Assembly (NCBI GenBank): GCA_030648225.1
Contig: JAUSIA010000253.1
Span: forward strand, 1-5,913
Source of the DNA: Ignavibacteria bacterium
GTDB lineage: Bacteria > Bacteroidota > Ignavibacteria > Ignavibacteriales > Ignavibacteriaceae
Direction of reading: 5' to 3'
DNA length: 5,913 nt
Part shown: piece by piece, positions 1-5,913 of the stretch
Layout: each line of letters opens with the position of its first letter
How positions within the stretch are numbered: position 1 is the stretch's first letter
The notes under the pieces: model-generated
What the model saw: only the letters and a program-made list of their open reading frames with translations
Databases searched by the model: none
What the model was told of the DNA's origin: nothing
Made by a program: the position numbers and the translations under genes

Positions 1-1297
1 CTGTAACAAACCTGTCTAATTCATCTCTGAAATTTGGATGAGCAATATCTATTAGTGCTTTTGCTCTTTGTATGAGTGTTTTACCATATAGGTCTGCAAT
101 TCCATACTCAGTTACTACAAAGTGAACATCACCTTTAGTAGTAGTAACCCCCGCTCCCTTTGAAAGATACGGAACTATCTTAGATACTTTTCCATTTCTT
201 GCGGTGGAAGGAATTGCAATTATTGGTTTTCCACCTTTACTTCTTGAAGCACCCCGGATAAAATCCAATTGTCCGCCGAAACCACTATAAAAATAAGTAC
301 CAATTGAATCTGAACAAACCTGTCCTGTAAGATCAATTTCAATTGCAGAATTTATTGCAACCATCTTTTCATTCTGTGCAATGATAAAAGGATCATTGGT
401 ATAATTTGTAGGATGAAATTCAAGCAAAGGATTATTATCTATAAAATCAAAAAGTTTTTTTGTACCTAGTACAAAGGAAGCTATAATTTTACCCGGATGA
501 AGTGTTTTCTTTTCATTTGTTATAATACCTTTTTCTACAAGTTTAATTACACCGTCAGAAAACATTTCGGTGTGAAGACCAAGATCTTTCTTATCAAAAA
601 GATATCTTAAAACTGCTTCTGGTATAGCACCAATTCCGAGTTGAAGTGTAGAGCCATTTTCAATTAAAGTTGAAATATGTTTACCTATCTGTTGATAAAT
701 TTCCTGGCTTTCCGGAGATTTAAGCCGTTCTTCATATTTCAATTCATTAAGAGGCGCATCAACTTCAACGCAGTAATCTATTTTATCTATGTGGATGAAA
801 GAATCTCCAAGAGTTCTGGGCTGGTTGGGATTTATCTGTGCAATTACAATTTTAGCAGATTCGGTTGCAGCTTTCGTAGTTTCAATTCCAACCCCATAAC
901 TGCAGAAGCCGTATTTATCCGGCGGAGATACATTTATTATTGAAACATCAATAGGGAGAATTCCTTTATAAAAAAGATTCGGAATTTCATAAAGAAAAAT
1001 AGGGGTATAATCTGCTCTTCCTTCATTAACAGCTTTTCTTACATTAGCCCCGATAAAAAGTGCATTGTGCCTGAATCTTCCTTCGATTTTTTGATCTGAA
1101 TAAGGAGTTATTCCTAATGTTAAAAGATGAATGACCTCAACGTTGCTGAGATGTTCAGAGTTTTCACACATTGCATTTAATAAAACCTCTGGTGTAGCAC
1201 AGCCGGGGTGCACATATACTCTCATTCCCGATTCAATAGCTTTAACAGCTTCTTTAGGTGCACATAATTTTGAATTATAAGAATCTATCCATTTCAT
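1..1297 (-). CDS. Acetyl-CoA hydrolase/transferase family CoA-transferase (4-hydroxybutyrate/butyrate:acetate type), C-terminal end cut by window edge
   Basis: This family I CoA-transferase moves CoA between short-chain carboxylic acids through a glutamyl-CoA thioester, in the cytoplasm. The frame is open for 432 codons to the window edge. Known members have about 430-440 residues, so probably only a few C-terminal residues are missing. Visible motifs are the CoA-binding LQLGIGAIPEAV (residues 218-229), HTEMFSDG (242-249) with Glu244 as the expected catalytic glutamate, TLHPGK (265-270), GQVCSDSIG (325-333), GFGGQLDFIRGA (339-350) and VVTEYGIADL (394-403). The pattern closely resembles Clostridium aminobutyricum AbfT from memory, but acetate, butyrate, 4-hydroxybutyrate or another acid could be the substrate, so I give no symbol. 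The start at 1297 is forced: an in-frame TGA lies two codons upstream, and AAGGA sits 9 bases before the ATG. It begins 15 bases after pckG and is probably co-transcribed with it. Confidence 0.9.
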   Translation of the reverse strand, partial: MKWIDSYNSKLCAPKEAVKAIESGMRVYVHPGCATPEVLLNAMCENSEHLSNVEVIHLLTLGITPYSDQKIEGRFRHNALFIGANVRKAVNEGRADYTPIFLYEIPNLFYKGILPIDVSIINVSPPDKYGFCSYGVGIETTKAATESAKIVIAQINPNQPRTLGDSFIHIDKIDYCVEVDAPLNELKYEERLKSPESQEIYQQIGKHISTLIENGSTLQLGIGAIPEAVLRYLFDKKDLGLHTEMFSDGVIKLVEKGIITNEKKTLHPGKIIASFVLGTKKLFDFIDNNPLLEFHPTNYTNDPFIIAQNEKMVAINSAIEIDLTGQVCSDSIGTYFYSGFGGQLDFIRGASRSKGGKPIIAIPSTARNGKVSKIVPYLSKGAGVTTTKGDVHFVVTEYGIADLYGKTLIQRAKALIDIAHPNFRDELDRFVT

Positions 1298-1306
1298 TGT
1301 TCATAT

Positions 1307-1313
1307 TCCTTTT
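1307..1313 (-). promoter_or_regulatory. Ribosome binding site of the CoA-transferase gene, touching the pckG stop codon
   Basis: On the minus strand the sequence reads AAAAGGA, 9 bases before the ATG at 1297. Its first base is the final A of the pckG TAA stop (1315-1313). A ribosome finishing pckG would therefore stop on this site, which fits coupled or co-transcribed expression. The spacing is at the long end of normal. Confidence 0.65.
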
Positions 1314-3145
1314 TATTCACGGGCAAGATGCCAGTGCTCTGCCGATCTCCATAAACTTGATAAAATTAATTCTCTCATAAAGAAAAATTCTTTAGGAAGC
1401 TTATCATAAAGTTTTGCAAAAAGTTCTTCGTGCGATAATATTTCTTCTTTCCATGCTTCCCTGTCAATTAACATGATTTTTGTAAACATTTCGGGAGTAA
1501 ATTCTTCTAAGCCCTGCCAGTTAAGATCTTCATACTTTGGGATCCATCCTAAAGGGCTTTCAACAGAATAACCTTCTCCTTTTGCCCTGTCAATAATCCA
1601 TTTCAGAACTCTCATATTCTCACCAAAGCCTGGCCAGATAAATTTTCCTTCATCATCTTTACGAAACCAGTTAACACTAAATATCCTTGGCGGATTATGA
1701 ATGTTCCTCCCAAACTGCAGCCAGTAATTAAAATAATCAGCCATATGATATCCGCAAAAAGGAAGCATAGCCATGGGGTCTCTTCTCACTTTACCAACTT
1801 CTCCTGTTGCAGCAGCAGTTGTTTCAGAACCCATTGTAGCGGCAAGATATACACCATAATTCCAGTTGAAAGATTGATACACTAATGGCACCGTTTTACT
1901 TCTTCTTCCTCCAAAAATGAAAGCACTGATTGGTACGCCTTTAGGATTTCCAAATTCAGAATCAACACAGGGACATTGGCTGATTGGAGCAGTAAACCGT
2001 GCATTTGGATGAGCGGCTGGTTTACCGGAATCGGGCGACCAAGGTTTTCCCTTCCAATCCTTAAGTCTTCGGGGAGGTGTTGAGGTCAATCCTTCCCACC
2101 ATACATCTCCATCTTCTGTTAATGCAACGTTTGTAAAAATTGTATTGCCTTTAATTGTTGCCATTGCATTCGGATTGGATTTTTCCGAAGTACCTGGTGC
2201 AACGCCAAAAAATCCTGCTTCGGGATTAATGGCATACAATCTACCATCTTTACCTTCTTTTATCCAGGCAATGTCATCACCAACAGTTGTAACTTTCCAT
2301 CCTTTAAAACCTCTTGGAGGAATTAGCATTGCAAAATTAGTTTTTCCGCAGGCGCTTGGAAAAGCGGCAGCTATATAAGTTTTTTCTTTCTCGGGAGATT
2401 CGACTCCAAGAATAAGCATATGTTCGGCAAGCCACCCTTCATCTCTTGCCATATTTGAAGCTATCCTTAATGCAAAACATTTTTTCCCCAGCAAAGCATT
2501 ACCTCCGTAACCGCTGCCAAAAGACATTATCAATCTTTCTTCCGGGAAGTGAACAATATACTTGCTGTCTCTGTTACAGGGCCATGGAACATCCTTCATT
2601 CCCTTCTTAATGGGCATGCCAACAGAATGGAGACAATGAACAAAATCACCATCACCTAAAATATCCAGCACTTTTTTTCCCATCCTTGTCATTATTTTCA
2701 TATTAACAACAACATAAGCTGAGTCGGTAATTTCAACACCAATATGTGAAATAGGAGAACCCAAAGGACCCATACTGAAAGGAATTATATACATTGTTCT
2801 TCCTTCCATACAGCCATCGAAAAGGTTATTAAGAGTTGTTTTCATTTCTGCAGGTGCAACCCAGTTATTAGTTGGACCTGCATCCTGTTTCCTGCGGCTG
2901 CAAATGAAAGTTCTGTCTTCTACACGGGCAACATCTGATGGATTAGATAATGCGAGATAACTGTTTGGTCTTTTCTTTGGATTCAGTTTTATAAAAGTAC
3001 CTGACTTAACAAGCTGGCTGCATAAATTATCATATTCCTTATCAGAACCATCGCACCAATAAACATTTTTTGGTTTACAAAGTGCAATGCAATCATTAAC
3101 CCAATCTGTAAGTTTCTGATTTTTTATATATGCAGGAGGTTTCAT
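1313..3145 (-). CDS. pckG: Phosphoenolpyruvate carboxykinase, GTP-dependent
   Basis: This cytoplasmic enzyme catalyses oxaloacetate + GTP to phosphoenolpyruvate + GDP + CO2, the committed entry from the TCA cycle to gluconeogenesis. It can run in reverse as an anaplerotic step. At 610 residues it matches the GTP class (about 590-625) and not the shorter ATP class. Visible signatures are [10 protein letters not shown] (71-80) with the substrate-binding arginine, [18 protein letters not shown] (210-227) with the metal-site lysine, EHMLILG with His242, the P-loop FPSACGKTN (262-270) including the hyper-reactive Cys266, Lys268 and Thr269, VGDDIAW (288-294) with the metal-binding aspartates, NARF (381-384), FGGRR (411-415), and the guanine pocket Phe494, Phe502, Phe507 and Asn510 in [19 protein letters not shown]. 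All expected catalytic residues are present, so the enzyme should be active. No alternative start codon lies between 3145 and the upstream in-frame TAA. It leads a probable two-gene unit with the CoA-transferase. Confidence 0.98.
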   Translation of the reverse strand: MKPPAYIKNQKLTDWVNDCIALCKPKNVYWCDGSDKEYDNLCSQLVKSGTFIKLNPKKRPNSYLALSNPSDVARVEDRTFICSRRKQDAGPTNNWVAPAEMKTTLNNLFDGCMEGRTMYIIPFSMGPLGSPISHIGVEITDSAYVVVNMKIMTRMGKKVLDILGDGDFVHCLHSVGMPIKKGMKDVPWPCNRDSKYIVHFPEERLIMSFGSGYGGNALLGKKCFALRIASNMARDEGWLAEHMLILGVESPEKEKTYIAAAFPSACGKTNFAMLIPPRGFKGWKVTTVGDDIAWIKEGKDGRLYAINPEAGFFGVAPGTSEKSNPNAMATIKGNTIFTNVALTEDGDVWWEGLTSTPPRRLKDWKGKPWSPDSGKPAAHPNARFTAPISQCPCVDSEFGNPKGVPISAFIFGGRRSKTVPLVYQSFNWNYGVYLAATMGSETTAAATGEVGKVRRDPMAMLPFCGYHMADYFNYWLQFGRNIHNPPRIFSVNWFRKDDEGKFIWPGFGENMRVLKWIIDRAKGEGYSVESPLGWIPKYEDLNWQGLEEFTPEMFTKIMLIDREAWKEEILSHEELFAKLYDKLPKEFFFMRELILSSLWRSAEHWHLARE

Positions 3146-3150
3146 CTTTA

Positions 3151-3157
3151 TCCTTTT
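3151..3157 (-). promoter_or_regulatory. Ribosome binding site of pckG
   Basis: The minus strand reads AAAAGGA followed by TAAAG and then the ATG at 3145, a spacing of 5 bases from the GGA. It supports that start codon. Confidence 0.65.
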
Positions 3158-3200
3158 AATTATTGCCGGATTTTGGATTTAAATTCAGCATTTAACTTTT

Positions 3201-3234
3201 GACAAAGCCTATGCCATTTTAATTAAATGCCAAC
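3201..3234 (-). promoter_or_regulatory. Candidate promoter/operator region of pckG with two TGGCAT motifs
   Basis: Two TGGCAT copies lie 16 bases apart on the minus strand (3232-3227 and 3216-3211). The second is followed after 5 bases by TTGT (3205-3202). This approximates the sigma-54 layout TGGCAC-N5-TTGC, and a start near 3190 would leave a leader of about 45 bases. Two other readings exist: a sigma-70-like TTGGCA (3233-3228) with 16 bases to a poor TAGGCT, or a Bacteroidota-like TTGG...TA-N3-TTTG with one base too many. Between the two copies lies the 10-base palindrome TTTAATTAAA (3218-3227). The gap must hold a promoter if pckG is not read through from yihY, but which element is used cannot be decided here. 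Confidence 0.3.
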
Positions 3235-3269
3235 TATTATTTTAACAGTTTTAGTAACATTAATAAACA

Positions 3270-3332
3270 AAAATTAATATTAAAATTCTCTCAATTCCAA
3301 GAAAGCAGTTTTGTTTTTCTTATTATTGAGAA
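3270..3332 (-). terminator. Possible weak rho-independent terminator after yihY
   Basis: Starting 9 bases after the yihY stop codon, the minus strand can fold as nested stems. The outer stem is TTCTCAAT (3332-3325) with ATTGAGAG (3295-3288), including one G-U pair. The inner stem is AAGAAA with TTTCTT, with a 3x3 mismatch region between the two and an 11-base loop. It is followed by an A/T-rich run containing TTTT and TTTTT blocks (3287-3270). The stem is AT-rich and interrupted, so termination may be partial. The position between two units supports the call more than the fold does. Confidence 0.35.
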
Positions 3333-3341
3333 GAGAGAGAT

Positions 3342-4304
3342 TTACACAGATTCTGTTTCGTCCGTTATGTAATTTCTTTCATAATACAATCTCCCGATCT
3401 CCGCTCCAATTATAAAAACGACAGAAGAATAGTAAATCCAGAAAGCTACAACAACTATCAAGGCATAGGCTCCATAAATTTTTCCGTATGCTGCATAATT
3501 GGTTATGTAAAATTCAAACAACTGCTTTGCTGCTTCCCATAAAATTGCAGCCCAAAATGCACTTATAAAAACTGTTTTCCTGCCAACTTTCTTTACAGGA
3601 ACAGCAAGATAAAGTATGGCAAACACAATATAAATTAAGGAGAATGATATCAAAGACAGCAGAAGATATTCAAAGTAACCGGTACGAAGGAAACCAAGGA
3701 ATTCAAAAGCATTGGCAAACTGAAAAATAAGATTTAAAAAAGGCATTGAGACAGTGGTTACAAAAAAGATTAACAATACCATCAGCACCAAAGCAAAGTC
3801 CCGTAGCTTACCGATAATAATATTCACATCGGTTTCAACTCCAAATACTCTATTCAGAATCGTCCGCATACTGCTGAAGAGACCACTTGATGCGAATAGT
3901 AAACCAAAACCACCAACTATCCCCGCAATAGTTTTATATTCTATAAACTCTTCTATACGTTTAAATATTATTGCTTTTACAAAATCCGAATACAATCGGT
4001 AAGGAATTATTGTATCAATTAAAGTGCTTATCTGGAATTGTACGGCTTCCGAATCAAGAAAATTACCGAGCACAGCAAAAATTATTAATACAAATGGTAT
4101 TATGCAGACAAAAAGTGAAAACGCTAATCCACCAGCAAGTAAAAAAACATGATGAGTATCAACCCTGTTATAAATTCCACCGAAATAATGTTTTGAAAAT
4201 TCTTTTACTTTTTTAAAGGATGGAATAAGATGAAGAGAGAACCTGATTTTTCTGAAAGATTTATATGCCCCTGATGTTTTTATTTTCTCTTTCAGTTTAA
4301 ACAT
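3342..4304 (-). CDS. yihY: YihY/BrkB (UPF0761) family inner-membrane protein
   Basis: This is a predicted cytoplasmic-membrane protein of 320 residues, in the usual range for the family. Its molecular function is not established, and older databases sometimes mislabel relatives as ribonuclease BN. A basic N-terminal stretch (1-50, many Lys/Arg) is followed by about six hydrophobic segments: 53-80, 125-146, 168-196, 212-236, 246-266 and 278-303. Family-like features include LAGGLAFSLFVCIIPF (56-71), SSGLFSSMRTILNRVFGV (139-156), LYLAVPVKKVGRKTVFISAF (231-250) and YGKIYGAYALIVVVAFWIYY (273-292), ending with GAEIGRLYYER. The start at 4304 is forced because an in-frame TGA directly precedes it. 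The ribosome-binding signal is weak (AAGAA, 6 bases away), and the ATG lies inside the end of purL with an 8-base overlap, so translation is probably coupled to purL. No link between this family and purine synthesis is known to me. Confidence 0.9.
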   Translation of the reverse strand: MFKLKEKIKTSGAYKSFRKIRFSLHLIPSFKKVKEFSKHYFGGIYNRVDTHHVFLLAGGLAFSLFVCIIPFVLIIFAVLGNFLDSEAVQFQISTLIDTIIPYRLYSDFVKAIIFKRIEEFIEYKTIAGIVGGFGLLFASSGLFSSMRTILNRVFGVETDVNIIIGKLRDFALVLMVLLIFFVTTVSMPFLNLIFQFANAFEFLGFLRTGYFEYLLLSLISFSLIYIVFAILYLAVPVKKVGRKTVFISAFWAAILWEAAKQLFEFYITNYAAYGKIYGAYALIVVVAFWIYYSSVVFIIGAEIGRLYYERNYITDETESV

Positions 4305-5913
4305 TCATAATTCTTGGAATAGTATTGTAATAAAGATCAATAAGTTTATCGACTGAGATATTAATCTTTTTATTAATTAATAAACTTTTCCCTCCGGTTT
4401 TTCCCAAAAATTCAAACAACTGTTTTTGTTCTTTAAGATAATCTTCAAACTCTTTTTTTCTTTGGGCATCTACAGAAACTATTACTCTTGACTGGCTTTC
4501 CGAAAAGAGAGAGAAATCCTCCCTGTTTCTTACAGGAATATTTAATTCTGCACCGACGGGATTCTCATGATTAATTATGCAGCATTCTGCAAGTGCACAG
4601 ATTATTCCTCCTTCAGAAACATCGTGTGCCGATTTAACTAATTTTTTTTCAATTAAACCAAGTAATATATCCTGCAATTTCTTTTCAATCTCAAGATTAA
4701 GTTTTGGAGAATCACCTGCAACTTTATTGTGAATTACTTTCAGATATTCACTGCCACCCATTTCTTCAAAATCTTTCCCAAGCAGGTAAATTAAATCACC
4801 ATCATTCTTAAAGTAAGAAGTTGTTACCTTATCAAGTCCTTCGATCAATCCAACCATTCCAATGGTTGGTGTAGGATAAACTGCAGTACTCGGAGATTCA
4901 TTATAAAAGCTAACATTACCTCCTGTAACAGGGGTATTAAAAAATCTGCAAGCTTCCCCCATTCCTTCTACCGCTTGTTGGAACTGCCAGTAAATTTCAG
5001 GTTTATATGGATTACCAAAGTTTAAGCAATTAGTTACTCCAAGAGGAACACCGCCAGAGCAAACAATATTTCTTGCAGCTTCCGCAACTGCAATCTTAGT
5101 TCCCTCTTTAGGATTAAGATATACATATCTGCCATTGCAATCCGTTTTCATCACCAAAGCTTTATCAGTGTCTTTAATATAAACAACAGCAGCATCACAG
5201 CCGGGACCAACTACAGTATTTGTCCTTACCATAGAATCATATTGTTCATACACCCATCTCTTAGATGCAATGTTAGGTGAAGAAAAAACTTTTTCAAAAG
5301 CTTCGGTTAAATTTTCTATTTTAGGAAGAGAAGAAAAATCAAATGCTCTTGTCGTTTTCAGATAAGAAGGTTCTCTTGTATCGCGCTTATAAACAGGAGC
5401 GCCGCCTCCAAGAACTAATTCATAAGGAGGGATTTCAGCTTTAAGTTCACCATCCTGATAAATTTTAAGCAAAGGTTCATTAGTAACTTCACCAATAATT
5501 TCGCAATGAAGGTCCCATTTCTCAAACACCTCTTTCACTCTATCTTCATATCCGGCTTTAACTACACACAGCATTCTCTCCTGGCTTTCAGAAAGCATAA
5601 TCTCATAAGCTGTCATATGTTCTTCTCTTAAAGGAACTTTATCCAGGTCAACTATCATTCCCGATTTTCCTTTAGCACTCATCTCACTTGTTGAACATGC
5701 TATACCTGCAGCACCCATATCTTGTATTCCGATAAGCCAGTCATTTTTAATTATTTCAAGAGAAGCTTCAAGCAAAAGTTTTTCAGTAAAAGGATCACCA
5801 ACCTGAACGGAAGGGCGCTTTGATTCAGACTTTTCTGATATTTCCTCTGAGGCAAAAGTAGCTCCATGAATTCCATCTCGTCCAGTCGATGAACCGACAA
5901 TCATAACTTTATT
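4297..5913 (-). CDS. purL: Phosphoribosylformylglycinamidine (FGAM) synthase subunit PurL, N-terminus beyond the window
   Basis: PurL performs the ATP-dependent amidation of FGAR to FGAM, the fourth step of purine synthesis. It uses ammonia from the PurQ glutaminase in a complex bridged by PurS. The frame is open for 538 residues from the right edge. Compared with the small bacterial form (about 740 residues), roughly 200 N-terminal residues, including the catalytic histidine region, lie outside. Visible motifs, numbered from the edge, are STGRDGIHGATFASEE (9-24), VQVGDPF (36-42), GIQDMGAAGIACSTSEMSAKG (62-82), PLREEHMTAYEIMLSES (94-110), VTNCLNFGNP (293-302), NTPVTGGNVSFYNE (326-339), PTPTIGMVG (347-355) and SAHDVSEGGI (428-437). 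They cover the rest of the first PurM-like half and the whole second half. The protein ends at IPRIMNV with no C-terminal glutaminase domain, so separate PurQ and PurS are expected elsewhere. An ATG at 5904 lies in mid-domain and is not the true start. Confidence 0.97.
   Translation of the reverse strand, partial: NKVMIVGSSTGRDGIHGATFASEEISEKSESKRPSVQVGDPFTEKLLLEASLEIIKNDWLIGIQDMGAAGIACSTSEMSAKGKSGMIVDLDKVPLREEHMTAYEIMLSESQERMLCVVKAGYEDRVKEVFEKWDLHCEIIGEVTNEPLLKIYQDGELKAEIPPYELVLGGGAPVYKRDTREPSYLKTTRAFDFSSLPKIENLTEAFEKVFSSPNIASKRWVYEQYDSMVRTNTVVGPGCDAAVVYIKDTDKALVMKTDCNGRYVYLNPKEGTKIAVAEAARNIVCSGGVPLGVTNCLNFGNPYKPEIYWQFQQAVEGMGEACRFFNTPVTGGNVSFYNESPSTAVYPTPTIGMVGLIEGLDKVTTSYFKNDGDLIYLLGKDFEEMGGSEYLKVIHNKVAGDSPKLNLEIEKKLQDILLGLIEKKLVKSAHDVSEGGIICALAECCIINHENPVGAELNIPVRNREDFSLFSESQSRVIVSVDAQRKKEFEDYLKEQKQLFEFLGKTGGKSLLINKKINISVDKLIDLYYNTIPRIMNV

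Noticed and set aside
677..943. Plus-strand open frame of 88 codons
   Set aside because: It lies wholly antisense to the well-supported CoA-transferase, resembles no family I know, and has low-complexity Phe/Arg/Ile-rich content typical of a shadow frame.
1302..1304. ATG at 1304 as an alternative start for the CoA-transferase
   Set aside because: It is in a different reading frame. In the true frame a TGA lies at 1303-1301, so 1297 is the first usable start.
1697..1885. Plus-strand open frame of 62 codons
   Set aside because: Antisense to conserved pckG sequence, with no recognisable domain.
2145..2378. Plus-strand open frame of 77 codons
   Set aside because: Antisense to the P-loop region of pckG, where the constrained pckG codons explain the lack of stops.
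1313..3145. ATP-type PEP carboxykinase (pckA)
   Set aside because: The length, the [10 protein letters not shown]-loop with its cysteine, and the NWFRKD...FGEN guanine pocket are those of the GTP class.
3754..4216. Two overlapping plus-strand open frames (3754-4002 and 3971-4216)
   Set aside because: Both are antisense to the YihY-family gene and look like mirror frames of its hydrophobic codons.
3342..4304. Ribonuclease BN label for the membrane protein
   Set aside because: The sequence is a multi-pass membrane protein of the YihY family with no metallo-beta-lactamase histidine motif as in true RNase BN/Z.
4297..5904. A purL start at the ATG at 5904
   Set aside because: The frame continues to the window edge, and this ATG falls in mid-domain just before the STGRDGIHGATF motif, so it is an internal methionine.
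1..5913. A novel defence, mobile or CRISPR-like system
   Set aside because: The window is filled by four recognisable chromosomal genes with one 196-base gap. I see no repeat arrays, terminal inverted repeats, transposase, recombinase or toxin-antitoxin genes.

Overview
The window reads as an ordinary chromosomal stretch of an AT-rich bacterium (roughly 35-40% G+C by eye), with four genes all on the minus strand. The gene set and AT-rich style would fit the Bacteroidota/Chlorobiota/Ignavibacteriota group: GTP-type PEP carboxykinase, small PurS/PurQ-dependent PurL, and an AbfT/Cat2-like CoA-transferase. That placement is inference, because nothing here is a taxonomic marker. I see no tRNA, rRNA, CRISPR array, insertion sequence or phage gene, and no stretch of more than 200 bases without a gene.

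In the order of transcription (right to left), the window opens inside purL (5913-4297). This is the large subunit of phosphoribosylformylglycinamidine synthase of purine biosynthesis, and its N-terminus lies beyond the window. Its last 8 bases overlap the start of a YihY-family six-helix membrane protein (4304-3342), so the two appear translationally coupled. A 196-base gap follows (3341-3146). It carries a weak terminator-like hairpin after yihY and, nearer pckG, promoter-like elements.

The second unit is pckG (3145-1313), a complete GTP-dependent phosphoenolpyruvate carboxykinase with its catalytic residues intact. Only 15 bases later comes an acetyl-CoA hydrolase/transferase family CoA-transferase (1297-1, cut by the left edge probably within a few residues of its C-terminus). 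The tight spacing suggests co-transcription. This would link the entry step of gluconeogenesis (oxaloacetate to PEP) with CoA transfer among short-chain acids such as acetate, butyrate, 4-hydroxybutyrate or succinate.

I found no convincing undescribed system. The points worth a second look are the pckG/CoA-transferase pairing, the purL/yihY overlap, and the paired TGGCAT motifs with a sigma-54-like arrangement upstream of pckG.
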